From the NCBI RefSeq assembly GCF_016464425.1, contig NZ_JADDKQ010000021.1, forward strand, positions 1 to 64,000: a stretch of DNA of 64,000 nt, read 5' to 3'. The notes under the pieces are model-generated. The model did no database searches. It was not told the DNA's origin and saw only the letters and a list, made by a program, of their open reading frames with translations. This DNA is from Actinotalea solisilvae. Its GTDB lineage: Bacteria > Actinomycetota > Actinomycetes > Actinomycetales > Cellulomonadaceae. Positions 27,854 through 36,002 of the stretch are shown one piece after another (within the stretch, counting starts at the first letter, position 1; every line of letters begins with the position of its first letter). The translations under genes were made by a program, and so were the position numbers.

Positions 27854-27977
27854 CGACGTGCCTCCTCGTGGGTCCTCGTCCGGCGTGCCGCGGACCGGCG
27901 CGCACCGGGGACAATGGTGTCCTACGCCGGTGACACGCCGCACCACGCGCCCACGCCGCACGGCGCCCCCGAGGGAG

Positions 27978-28394
27978 ATGACGACCACGACCAGCACCCC
28001 GGCCGCCGCCCGACCGCCGGCGGGCCGCTACGGGCCCGAGCCGCGACCGGGCGCCGCGCGCCTGCGCACGGCCCTCCTCGCGCTCCTCGGCGCCGCGGCC
28101 GTGGGCGTCGCCGCGTGGTTCGGCCTCGCGTCGGGCGACGCCGCCGTGAGCTGGAAGGACGTCGGCTTCACGATCGACGAGGGCAGCGTCGACGTCGTGT
28201 TCGACGTCATCCGCCCGGACCCCTCGGTGGCGGTCGAGTGCCGACTGCAGGCGCTCAACGAGCAGCACGCCCAGGTCGGGGTGGTCACGGTCGCCGTCGC
28301 GCCCGCGGAGGACCGGGTGCAGCGGCTGCGCGCGACGGTCGCCGTGTCCGAGCCCGCGGTGACCGGCGTCGTCGAGACCTGCTGGACCGACTGA
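27978..28394 (+). CDS. DUF4307 membrane protein
   Basis: A 138-residue protein with a single N-terminal membrane anchor (ALLALLGAAAVGVAAWFGLA, about residues 33-52) and an extracytoplasmic beta-rich domain (VSWKDVGFTIDEGSVDVVFD), ending ETCWTD. This is the actinobacterial DUF4307 family, commonly adjacent to mca. Function unknown. The ATG at 27978 is directly preceded by GAGGGAG, which is closer than usual to the start. Confidence 0.88.
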   Translation: MTTTTSTPAAARPPAGRYGPEPRPGAARLRTALLALLGAAAVGVAAWFGLASGDAAVSWKDVGFTIDEGSVDVVFDVIRPDPSVAVECRLQALNEQHAQVGVVTVAVAPAEDRVQRLRATVAVSEPAVTGVVETCWTD

Positions 28395-28756
28395 CGAGAT
28401 CCCCGACGCCGCGGACCGGCCCGAGCACGGTCGCGCGACCCGTCACGCGACGGCCGGGCGGCCTTCGCACGGCCCGCTTGCTATGATCGTCGTTTCCACC
28501 GCCCCCAGGGCCCGGCGCACGCGCCACCGACCGACCGCTCCGGCGGACCGGAGCGGGTCGCAGCACGTCCGGCGCACGGACGACGTCGGCGCACCGCGGC
28601 GCTGTCGCACCGGCCGTCGCACGGCCGGACCGGCCAGGGGGTACGGATCCCGCACCTGACCAGCGCCCGGCACGGGCGCACCCGCACGAGAACGACTCGA
28701 GCACGACGACCGGGCACGTCGCCCGGCACGGACGTGCACGTACGGAAGGAACGACC
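28395..28756 (+). promoter_or_regulatory. greA promoter and long 5' leader
   Basis: No gene was found in these 362 bases. TATGAT at 28482-28487, preceded by TTGC at 28478-28481 (extended -10 type), is the best promoter hexamer in the region. It would start an mRNA with a leader of about 260 bases. The leader is dense in short GC inverted repeats. No known riboswitch is recognisable. Confidence 0.55.
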
Positions 28757-29248
28757 GTGACCGACACGACCACGCCCGTCGTCTGGCTGACCCAGGAGGC
28801 GCACGACCGCCTCGCGGCCGAGCTCGAGCAGCTCTCGACCACGGGCCGGACGGACATCGCGACCAAGATCGAGGCCGCGCGCTCCGAGGGCGACCTCAAG
28901 GAGAACGGCGGCTACCACGCGGCGCGCGAGGAGCAGGCCAAGCAGGAGGCGCGGATCCGCCAGCTCCAGCAGATCCTGCGGTCGGCCCGCGTCGGCGAGG
29001 CCCCGCCGGACGACGGCGTCGTCGAGCCGGGCATGGTCGTCGAGGCGACGGTCGCCGGCGAGCGCATGCGCTTCCTCGTGGGCTCGCGCGAGGTCGCCGA
29101 TGGCACCGACCTCGACGTCTACAGCGACCGCTCCCCCCTCGGCGCCGCGATCGTCGGGCGCTCGCGCGGCGAGACGACGTCGTACACCGCGCCGAACGGC
29201 AAGGAGATCACCGTCGAGATCCACGAGGCGAAGCCCTACCAGCCCTGA
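28757..29248 (+). CDS. greA: Transcription elongation factor GreA
   Basis: A 163-residue factor that rescues backtracked RNA polymerase by stimulating transcript cleavage. The N-terminal coiled coil (about 10-80) carries the tip acidic motif in ARSEGDLKENGGYHAAREEQ. The C-terminal domain contains VVEPGMVVEATV and SDRSPLGAAIVGR. The GTG start at 28757 has AAGGAACG upstream. Its neighbours mca/Rv1081c on one side and metB/cbs on the other match the mycobacterial greA locus. Confidence 0.97.
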   Translation: MTDTTTPVVWLTQEAHDRLAAELEQLSTTGRTDIATKIEAARSEGDLKENGGYHAAREEQAKQEARIRQLQQILRSARVGEAPPDDGVVEPGMVVEATVAGERMRFLVGSREVADGTDLDVYSDRSPLGAAIVGRSRGETTSYTAPNGKEITVEIHEAKPYQP

Positions 29249-29279
29249 CGCGCGCGCCGCGTCGAGCGCCTGCGCGCCC

Positions 29280-29840
29280 GTGAGCACGACACCCGACACC
29301 CCGGTCCTCCCCGAGGACCGGGGTGTCGTCGTGCGTCCGGGGCGTGCCGACGACGCGGCCGGCCTCGCGCGCGTGCACGTCGCCGCGTGGCGCGCGGCGT
29401 ACCGCGGCCAGATGCCCGACGCGTACCTCGACGCCATGGACCCGGCGCGCTGGGAGCGCGGCTGGGACCGGATGTTCGCCGAGGGGCGCACGCGCCACCT
29501 GCGCGTGGCCACGCGCGACGGCGCAGTCGTGGGCTTCGTCGACGTCGGGCCGGAGCGTGAGCCCGACGGGCCGCCCGGGCCGGCCCCACGCGGCGAGCTC
29601 TACGCGATCAACGTCCATCCCGACGCGTGGGGGTCGGGCGCGGGCCGTGCGCTGCTCGAGGCCGCGCAGGACGCGCTGCGGGCGCTCGGCTTCGCCGACG
29701 CCGTCCTCTGGGTGCTGCCCGGCAACGCGCGCGCCCGGCGGTTCTACGAGCGCGCCGGCTGGGCCGACGAGGGCACCGAGAAGACGACGACGGTCAACGG
29801 CGTGGAGGTCGTCGAGCGCCGGTACGCCCGCACCCTCTGA
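29280..29840 (+). CDS. GNAT family N-acetyltransferase
   Basis: A 186-residue acetyltransferase. The acetyl-CoA pyrophosphate loop is HPDAWGSGAGRALLEAAQDA (about residues 119-138), followed by VLWVLPGNARARRFYERAGW, the usual GNAT end. The aliphatic opening VVVRPGRADDAAGLARVHVA suits an RimI-like fold. The GTG at 29280 is the longest start. A strong hairpin covers codons 5-16, so a later GTG at 29331 may be the true start. Substrate unknown. Confidence 0.85.
   Translation: MSTTPDTPVLPEDRGVVVRPGRADDAAGLARVHVAAWRAAYRGQMPDAYLDAMDPARWERGWDRMFAEGRTRHLRVATRDGAVVGFVDVGPEREPDGPPGPAPRGELYAINVHPDAWGSGAGRALLEAAQDALRALGFADAVLWVLPGNARARRFYERAGWADEGTEKTTTVNGVEVVERRYARTL
29294..29328 (+). terminator. Perfect 16-bp hairpin downstream of greA, overlapping the GNAT 5' end
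   Basis: CGACACCCCGGTCCTC and its exact complement flank a 3-base CCC loop. It lies 46 bases after the greA stop and looks like the greA terminator. It also falls inside the first codons of the downstream GNAT gene if that gene starts at 29280. Confidence 0.8.
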
Positions 29841-29881
29841 CCCGCGGGGCGCGCCAGGCCGCACGGCGAGCGCGGGGAGCC

Positions 29882-31117
29882 TCAGGCCTCGATCCGGTAC
29901 CCCGCGGCGCGCAGGTGCTCCAGCACGCGCGCGCAGTGGTCGGGCCCGCGGGTCTCGACCTGGACCCCGATCTCGACCTCGTCGATCCCGAGGTCGAGCG
30001 CCGTGCGGACGTGCCCGACGTGCATGACGTTGCCGCCCGTGGCCGCGAGGTCGGCGAGCAGCGCGGCGAGCGCGCCGGGCCGGTCGTCGATCCGGACGCG
30101 CATCTGCAGGTAGCGGCCGGCGGACGCGAGGCCGTGCCGGACGACGCGCAGGAGCACGAGCGGGTCGATGTTGCCGCCCGAGAGCACGACGACCGCGGGC
30201 GTGGCGACCTCGAGACCCGCCATGAGCGCGGCCACGCCCGCCGCGCCGGACGGCTCGACGAGCATCTTGGCGCGCTCGGCCACGAGCAGCAGCGCCCGGG
30301 ACAGGTCCTCCTCCGACACGGTCCGCACGGGCACGTGGTGGCCCGCGAGGATCGCGAACGGCACGTCCCCGGGGCGCCCGACGGCGATCCCGTCCGCCAT
30401 GGTCGCGAGCCGCCCGGCGGGCAGCGGGTGCCCGGCCGCGAGCGAGGCCGGGTAGGCCGCGGCGCCCGCGGCCTGGACCCCGATCACCTGGACGTCCGGC
30501 CGGTCGGCGAGCGCGGCGACGATCCCGGCCGCGAGCCCGCCGCCACCGACGGGCACGACGACCGTGCGCACGTCCGGCACCTGCTCGAGGATCTCGAGCG
30601 CGACGGTCCCCTGGCCGGCGACGACGTCGGCGTGGTCGAACGGGTGGATGAGCACGGCGCCGGTGCGCTCGCTGTGCCGGCGGGCGGCGTCGAGCGCCTC
30701 GTCGACGCTCGCGCCGTGGTGCTCGACGGTCGCGCCGTACTCGCGCGTCGCCGCGACCTTGGGCAGCGCCGCGCCGACGGGCATGTAGACCGTGGCCTGC
30801 ACCCCGAGCAGGCGCGCCGCGAGCGCGACGCCCTGGGCGTGGTTCCCCGCGCTCGCCGCGACGACACCGCGCGCCTTCTCCTCGTCCGTGAGGCGCGCCA
30901 TGCGCACGTAGGCGCCGCGGATCTTGAAGGACCCCGCCCGCTGGAGGTTCTCGCACTTGAGCAGCACGGGCCCGCCGGCGAGCGCGCTCAGCGCACGGCT
31001 GGACTCGACGGGCGTGCGGAGCACGACGCCCTCGAGGACCCGCGCCGCGGCGGCGACGTCGGCCGGGCCGACCGGGTCGGCCGCGGACGGACGGGCGGGG
31101 GACGCCGTCGTGCTCAT
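29882..31117 (-). CDS. ilvA: Threonine ammonia-lyase with C-terminal ACT domain
   Basis: A 411-residue PLP enzyme that deaminates threonine to 2-oxobutanoate, the first step toward isoleucine. The PLP lysine is K65 in AGSFKIRGAY; the phosphate loop is VPVGGGGLAAG and the ASAGNHAQGVALAA motif binds the substrate carboxylate. A single ACT-like domain (about 325-411, MRVRIDDRPGALAALLADLA) ends the chain, so it is the shorter form often called TdcB-like in Gram-positives, not the two-ACT E. coli IlvA. The ATG at 31117 lies 4 bases after the AI-2E-family gene stop, so the two are co-transcribed. Confidence 0.94.
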   Translation of the reverse strand: MSTTASPARPSAADPVGPADVAAAARVLEGVVLRTPVESSRALSALAGGPVLLKCENLQRAGSFKIRGAYVRMARLTDEEKARGVVAASAGNHAQGVALAARLLGVQATVYMPVGAALPKVAATREYGATVEHHGASVDEALDAARRHSERTGAVLIHPFDHADVVAGQGTVALEILEQVPDVRTVVVPVGGGGLAAGIVAALADRPDVQVIGVQAAGAAAYPASLAAGHPLPAGRLATMADGIAVGRPGDVPFAILAGHHVPVRTVSEEDLSRALLLVAERAKMLVEPSGAAGVAALMAGLEVATPAVVVLSGGNIDPLVLLRVVRHGLASAGRYLQMRVRIDDRPGALAALLADLAATGGNVMHVGHVRTALDLGIDEVEIGVQVETRGPDHCARVLEHLRAAGYRIEA

Positions 31118-31121
31118 GGCC

Positions 31122-32339
31122 TCAGGCTCCCACTCCCGGGTCGCCGACGGGACCGTCGAGCCGGCGCATGCGCTCGGCGAAGCCCTCACGGTCGCTGCCG
31201 AGCGCGGGGAACTTGTCGTGCCCGTGCAGGTAGAGGATCGCGGTGTTGAGCGTCGCGATGAGCGGGACCGCGAAGAGCGCGCCGACGATCCCCGCGGCGA
31301 GCGAGCCCGCCGCGACGCCGAGCAGCACCGCGACCGGGTGCAGCGACACGGCGTGGCCGAGCAGGAGCGGCTGGAGGACGTGGCTCTCGAGCTGCTGCAC
31401 GCCGAGCACGATCGCGAGCATGATGAGCGCCGTCCCGAGCCCCTGGTCCACGAGGGCGACGAGCACGGCGATGGCGCCCGTGGCGATCGCGCCGACGAAC
31501 GGGATGAAGCTCGCGAGGAACACGAGCACGGCGAGCGGCAGGGCGAGCGGGATGCCGAGGATCGCGGCGCCGACGCCGATGCCGATCGCGTCGATCGCGG
31601 CCACGAGGATCTGGGTGCGCGTGAACGCGGCGAGCGTCACGGCGCCGCGCCGCGAGGCCTCGTACGCGCGGACGCGCGAGCGCTCGGGCAGGAGCCGCAG
31701 CACCCAGGTCCAGATCTGGGCACCGTCCTTGAGGAAGAACAGCAGGCAGAACAGGGTCACGACGGCACCCGCGAGCACGTGGCCGAGCGTCGTCGTCACC
31801 GAGACGGCGCCCGAGACGAGCGAGCCGCTGTTGGCGCTCAGCTGCTCCTGCGCCTGCTCGAGGTAGCCGTCGATCTGGGCCTGGTCGAGCCCGAGCGGGC
31901 TCGCCGCGAGCTGGACGAGCAGCTCCTCGAAGCCGGCCTGCGCCTGCGTCCAGAGCTCGCCGAACCCCTGGGCGATCTCGCGTCCCGCGAGGGTCACGAG
32001 CCCGGCGACGAGCGCGAGGAGCGCGACGACCGTGATCCCGGCGGCGGCCCCGCGCGGCAGCCGCAGCCGCCGGACCATGAGGTCGACGACGGGCGAGAGC
32101 AGCACGGTGAGCAGGAGCGCCAGCACGACGGGGACCCACAGCACCTTCGTGTAGGCCATGACGAGCGCGAGCGCCGCCACGGCCACCAGCACGAGCAGGA
32201 GGCGCCACGAGAACGCGGCCGCGACCCGCACGGACCGGGGCACCGACTCGCTCGCGGGGCGGAGGTCGACCGGACCGGGGTCGAGCACCTCGTCGCGCGT
32301 GGTCGCGCCCGTCCCCTCGGTCACGCGCGGCGTGCTCAC
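31122..32339 (-). CDS. AI-2E/PerM family transporter
   Basis: A 405-residue integral membrane protein with about eight helices. A typical opening pair (LLLVLVAVAALALVMAYTKV; VPVVLALLLTVLLSPVVDLM) is followed by a large loop with QAQIDGYLEQAQEQL and then the PerM signature VFLASFIPFVGAIATGAIAV and LESHVLQPLLLGHAVSLHP. Family members have been proposed to export autoinducer-2 or act as Na+/H+ antiporters; the substrate is unknown here. GTG start at 32339 overlaps the metB stop, giving a metB-transporter-ilvA run. Confidence 0.92.
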   Translation of the reverse strand: MSTPRVTEGTGATTRDEVLDPGPVDLRPASESVPRSVRVAAAFSWRLLLVLVAVAALALVMAYTKVLWVPVVLALLLTVLLSPVVDLMVRRLRLPRGAAAGITVVALLALVAGLVTLAGREIAQGFGELWTQAQAGFEELLVQLAASPLGLDQAQIDGYLEQAQEQLSANSGSLVSGAVSVTTTLGHVLAGAVVTLFCLLFFLKDGAQIWTWVLRLLPERSRVRAYEASRRGAVTLAAFTRTQILVAAIDAIGIGVGAAILGIPLALPLAVLVFLASFIPFVGAIATGAIAVLVALVDQGLGTALIMLAIVLGVQQLESHVLQPLLLGHAVSLHPVAVLLGVAAGSLAAGIVGALFAVPLIATLNTAILYLHGHDKFPALGSDREGFAERMRRLDGPVGDPGVGA

Positions 32340-33541
32340 GCGAGGGCCTGGCCCAGGTCGGCCACGAGGTCGGCGACGTCCTCGATGCCCACGGACAGCC
32401 GGACGAGGTCGTCGGGCACCTCGAGCGCCGACCCGGCGACCGAGGCGTGCGTCATCTGGCCCGGGTGCTCGACGAGCGACTCGATGCCGCCGAGCGACTC
32501 GGCGAGCGTGAAGACCTTCGTGCGCGCGCACACGTCGAGCGCCTTCTCCCGGCTGCCGACCCGGAAGGAGACCATGCCGCCGAAGCCGCTCATCTGACGC
32601 GCGGCGAGCTCGTGGCCGGGGTGGTCCTCGAGCCCCGGGTAGATCACCTGCGTCACGGCCGAGTGCTCGCGCAGGAAGCGCGCGACGGTCATGGCGTTGG
32701 CGCAGTGCCGGTCCATCCGGACGGCGAGCGTCTTGAGCCCGCGCAGCGTGAGCCACGCGTCGAACGGGCCCGCGACCGCGCCGGACGCGTTCTGGTGGAA
32801 GCCGACCGCGTCCGCGACCGACGTCGTGCCCGTGGGGCCCTCGAGGTCGACGGGCAGCTGCGCGCCGTCGGCCACGACGAGCGCTCCCCCGACGACGTCG
32901 CTGTGCCCGCCGATGTACTTGGTCGTCGAGTGCACGACGACGTCCGCGCCGAGCGCGAGCGGCTGCTGCAGGTAGGGCGTCGCGAAGGTGTTGTCGACGA
33001 CCAGCACCGCGCCGGCGGCCCGCGCGAGCGCCGCGAGCGCGGCGATGTCGCTCACGCCGAGCAGCGGGTTGGTCGGCGTCTCGACCCACACGGCCTTGGT
33101 GCGGCCGGGCTCGATCGCCGCCGCGACGGCGTCGACGTCGGACAGGTCGACGGGCGTGTGGTCGACGCCCCACGGGCCGAACACGCGCGCGACGAGCCGG
33201 TAGGTGCCGCCGTAGGCGTCGTCGGGCACGACGACGTGGTCGCCCGGCCGCAGGACTGCGCGCAGCAGCGTGTCCTCCGCGGCGAGGCCCGACGAGAACG
33301 CGAAGGCCCGCGCGCCGCCCTCGACCGCGGCGAGCGCCTCCTCGAGCGCGGTGCGCGTCGGGTTGGCCGAGCGCGAGTACTCGTAGCCGTTCCGCAGGCC
33401 GCCGACGCCGTCCTGCTTGTAGGTCGAGACCTGGTAGATCGGGGGCACCACGGCGCCCGTCGTGGGGTCCGGCTCGGAGCCCGCGTGGATGGCGCGGGTC
33501 GAGAATCCGGAGGCGGTCCAGTCGTGGGGTGTGTCGCTCAC
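32336..33541 (-). CDS. metB: Cystathionine gamma-synthase / gamma-lyase
   Basis: A 401-residue PLP enzyme of the Cys/Met metabolism family. It has FSTRAIHAGSEPDPTTGAVV at the N-terminus, the SGLAAEDT helix, the PLP aspartate in VVDNTFATPYLQ and the PLP lysine in VVHSTTKYIGGHSDVVGG. Sequence does not separate synthase from lyase activity safely. Gene order near cystathionine beta-synthase and greA matches mycobacterial metB. GTG start at 33541; divergent from msrA. Confidence 0.94.
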   Translation of the reverse strand: MSDTPHDWTASGFSTRAIHAGSEPDPTTGAVVPPIYQVSTYKQDGVGGLRNGYEYSRSANPTRTALEEALAAVEGGARAFAFSSGLAAEDTLLRAVLRPGDHVVVPDDAYGGTYRLVARVFGPWGVDHTPVDLSDVDAVAAAIEPGRTKAVWVETPTNPLLGVSDIAALAALARAAGAVLVVDNTFATPYLQQPLALGADVVVHSTTKYIGGHSDVVGGALVVADGAQLPVDLEGPTGTTSVADAVGFHQNASGAVAGPFDAWLTLRGLKTLAVRMDRHCANAMTVARFLREHSAVTQVIYPGLEDHPGHELAARQMSGFGGMVSFRVGSREKALDVCARTKVFTLAESLGGIESLVEHPGQMTHASVAGSALEVPDDLVRLSVGIEDVADLVADLGQALA

Positions 33542-33626
33542 GTGCCCAGGCTAGAGGGCGGCGGGAACACCGGCGTGCCGGGCACGCGTTGACCGGACGT
33601 CACCCCCCGACCTCCAGGAGGACACC

Positions 33627-34283
33627 GTGTTCGGATCGCGCCTGCGCACCACGATGGTCACGCCCGAGGGGGCGCTGCGCGGACGGGACGCCTACCCCTA
33701 CGCCGTGCCCGAGCGGCACGCCGTGCTCGGCACGCCGCTCGCCGGCCCGTGGCCCGAGGGCACCGAGGTGATCCACCTCGCGCTCGGCTGCTTCTGGGGC
33801 GCCGAGAAGGAGATGTGGCAGCTGCCGGGCGTCGTCACGACGGCGGCCGGCTACCAGGGTGGGTACACGACCTTCCCCACCTACGAGGAGGTGTGCACGG
33901 GCCTCACCGGGCACACCGAGGCGGTGCTCGTCGCCTACGACCCGACCGTGCTGAGCGCGACCGAGCTGCTGCGCACCTTCTGGACCCTGCACGACCCGAC
34001 GCAGGGCTTCCGCCAGGGCAACGACGTCGGCACCCAGTACCGGTCGGCGATCTACACCACCACGGACGAGCAGGCCGAGGCCGCGCGCGCGACGCGCGAG
34101 GCGTTCGAGCCCGAGCTGCGCCGCAACGGGTACGGCGCCATCACGACGGAGATCCGCCCGGCCGCCGACGCGGGGCTCTTCTACTACGCCGAGGACTACC
34201 ACCAGCAGTACCTGCACAAGGTCCCGAACGGCTACTGCCCGGTCCACTCGACCGGTGTGGCCTGCCCGGTCCCGACCGCCTGA
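33627..34283 (+). CDS. msrA: Peptide methionine (S)-S-oxide reductase MsrA
   Basis: A 218-residue repair enzyme that reduces methionine-S-sulfoxide. The catalytic cysteine is C55 in [33 protein letters not shown] and the [11 protein letters not shown] motif are the remaining active-site blocks. The C-terminal [15 protein letters not shown] supplies two more cysteines for recycling. About 45 residues precede the core, typical for actinobacterial MsrA. The GTG at 33627 follows AGGAGG by 6 bases. Confidence 0.97.
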   Translation: MFGSRLRTTMVTPEGALRGRDAYPYAVPERHAVLGTPLAGPWPEGTEVIHLALGCFWGAEKEMWQLPGVVTTAAGYQGGYTTFPTYEEVCTGLTGHTEAVLVAYDPTVLSATELLRTFWTLHDPTQGFRQGNDVGTQYRSAIYTTTDEQAEAARATREAFEPELRRNGYGAITTEIRPAADAGLFYYAEDYHQQYLHKVPNGYCPVHSTGVACPVPTA

Positions 34284-34290
34284 GCGGACC

Positions 34291-34911
34291 TCACGGGCCG
34301 CGCTCGTCGACGACCTCGACGGCGAGCGCGGCCCAGCGCGTGAGCACGTCGAGCTCGCGCGGCGCGGGCGCGAGGTGCGGGTCCGGCCGGAACGTCACCG
34401 TGGTCCCCGTCGTGCCGTCCGGCGCGACGGGGACCAGGTCGCTGACAGGCACGCCGCGGGCGTAGTCCTGCGTCCACGACCCCTCGCGACGGCGGTTGAG
34501 GTGCACGAGGCGCACGCTCAGCGCGCTCACCACCGACATGCCGCGGCGCGGGTGGCCGTCGGGCAGGAGAGGGCCGGGACCGCGGTCCTCCCCGGGACCG
34601 CCGAACCGCAGGTCGCGCGTCGCCATGACGGGCTTGCGGACGGCGTTCCCCGCCTCGACGCGCGTCTGGGTGCCGCGACCGTCGTCGGCGACGGCGACGG
34701 ACCCGTCCGTCCCGAGGACGACGCGGCAGCGGCCGCGGCGCGTCGGGTCGCCCTCGGCCCGCGCGCGGTCCTCGGCCTCCTCGGCCGCGTACGCGAGCAC
34801 CTCGAGCACGAGGTGCAGCACCCCGCCGGGAGCCCACGCGAAGGGCGCGCGCCGGACGGCCTCGAGGTGGGCGAGGTCGACCGTGCGGGACCAGTCGTGG
34901 GTGGCGCTCAC
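34291..34911 (-). CDS. Degenerate GyrB-like GHKL-fold protein
   Basis: A 206-residue protein that aligns by eye with the ATPase domain of type II topoisomerase subunit B. VLHLVLEVLAYAAEEA corresponds to GyrB's HHLVYEVVDNSVDEA: the catalytic Glu is kept (E37) but the Asp-Asn pair is replaced by A40-Y41. The VADDGRG motif (74-80) is retained. The later RRGMSVVSALS matches the GyrB VGVSVVNALS helix, but the ATP lid between is shortened. No transducer, TOPRIM or C-terminal domains follow. It is probably a nucleotide-binding or inactive offshoot. GTG start at 34911. It ends 7 bases from the msrA stop. Confidence 0.72.
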   Translation of the reverse strand: MSATHDWSRTVDLAHLEAVRRAPFAWAPGGVLHLVLEVLAYAAEEAEDRARAEGDPTRRGRCRVVLGTDGSVAVADDGRGTQTRVEAGNAVRKPVMATRDLRFGGPGEDRGPGPLLPDGHPRRGMSVVSALSVRLVHLNRRREGSWTQDYARGVPVSDLVPVAPDGTTGTTVTFRPDPHLAPAPRELDVLTRWAALAVEVVDERGP

Positions 34912-34949
34912 GGGGCCATCCTCCCGCTCGAAGCACCCCTTCCGGGGGA

Positions 34950-35060
34950 CCTCGTGGTCCTCGCGGACGACCCGAGGCCCGGCCCGATCTCGTCCTCGCG
35001 GGCGTCCCGGCCGTGCGGGCGCCGCTCCTACGTTCGGGTCACACCGACCGAGGAGGCAGC
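34950..35060 (+). promoter_or_regulatory. Promoter of ABC unit 1, with two 35-bp-spaced sites
   Basis: TCCTCGCGG begins at 34958 and again at 34993, 35 bases apart. A TACGTT -10 box lies at 35029-35034, 36 bases after the second site. GAGGAGG precedes the ATG at 35061. The same layout recurs before the other two transporter units. Confidence 0.7.
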
Positions 35061-36002
35061 ATGATCGAGGTAGCAGGGCTCACGAAGAGGTACGGGGACA
35101 AGACGGCCGTCGACGGCATCTCGTTCACCGTGCGACCGGGCATGGTCACCGGGTTCCTGGGCCCCAACGGAGCCGGGAAGTCCACCACGATGCGCATGAT
35201 CGTCGGGCTGGACCGGCCCACCGCGGGCACGGTCACGGTCAACGGCAGGTCCTACGCCCAGCACCGCGCGCCGCTCGGCGAGGTCGGCACGCTGCTCGAG
35301 GCCAAGGCCGTCCACACCGGCCGCTCCGCCCGCAACCACCTGCTCGCGCTCGCCGCGACCCACGGCATCGGCAGCCGCCGCGTCGACGAGGTCGTCGAGA
35401 TGACCGGCCTGCGCGGCGTGGCGCGCAAGCGGGCGGGCACGTTCTCGCTCGGCATGGGCCAACGCCTCGGCATCGCGGCCGCGCTCCTGGGCGACCCGCG
35501 CACGCTCATCCTCGACGAGCCCGTCAACGGCCTCGACCCCGAGGGCGTGCTCTGGGTCCGGACCCTGCTGCGGCACCTGGCCTCGGAGGGCCGCACGGTC
35601 TTCCTGTCCTCGCACCTCATGAGCGAGATGGCGCTCACCGCCGACCACCTCGTCGTGGTCGGGCGCGGGCGGCTCATCGCCGACGCGCCGGTCGCCGAGA
35701 TCGTCGCGCGCGCCCAGTCCGACGTCGTCCGGGTGCGCACGCCCCAGGCCGCGGTGCTCGAGCGGGCCCTCGCGCGGCCGGGCGTCACGGTGACCTCCGT
35801 CGCGCACGACGTGCTCGAGGTCGCGGGGAGCTCCCCGCAGGCGATCGCGGAGGCCGCGCTCGCGGCCGGCGTCGCTGTGCACGAGCTCGCCGCGGTCCAG
35901 GCGTCCCTCGAGGACGCGTACATGCGCCTCACCGCCGACGACGTCGAGTACCACTCGACGCCGGTCGCCCCCGAGCGCGTCCCGGCGGGGAGCGCGCGGT
36001 GA
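35061..36002 (+). CDS. ABC transporter ATP-binding protein (unit 1)
   Basis: A 313-residue ATPase that drives the permease encoded immediately downstream. Walker A is GPNGAGKST (residues 34-42) and Walker B LILDEP with D152-E153. The signature loop reads SLGMGQR in place of LSGGQ, as in many bacitracin/multidrug-type (DrrA-like) ATPases. A C-terminal domain of about 90 residues follows the H-loop (SSHLMSEMALTADH) and ends VEYHSTP. The protein is a close duplicate of the unit 2 ATPase at 37039. The stop overlaps the permease GTG. Substrate unknown. Confidence 0.95.
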   Translation: MIEVAGLTKRYGDKTAVDGISFTVRPGMVTGFLGPNGAGKSTTMRMIVGLDRPTAGTVTVNGRSYAQHRAPLGEVGTLLEAKAVHTGRSARNHLLALAATHGIGSRRVDEVVEMTGLRGVARKRAGTFSLGMGQRLGIAAALLGDPRTLILDEPVNGLDPEGVLWVRTLLRHLASEGRTVFLSSHLMSEMALTADHLVVVGRGRLIADAPVAEIVARAQSDVVRVRTPQAAVLERALARPGVTVTSVAHDVLEVAGSSPQAIAEAALAAGVAVHELAAVQASLEDAYMRLTADDVEYHSTPVAPERVPAGSAR

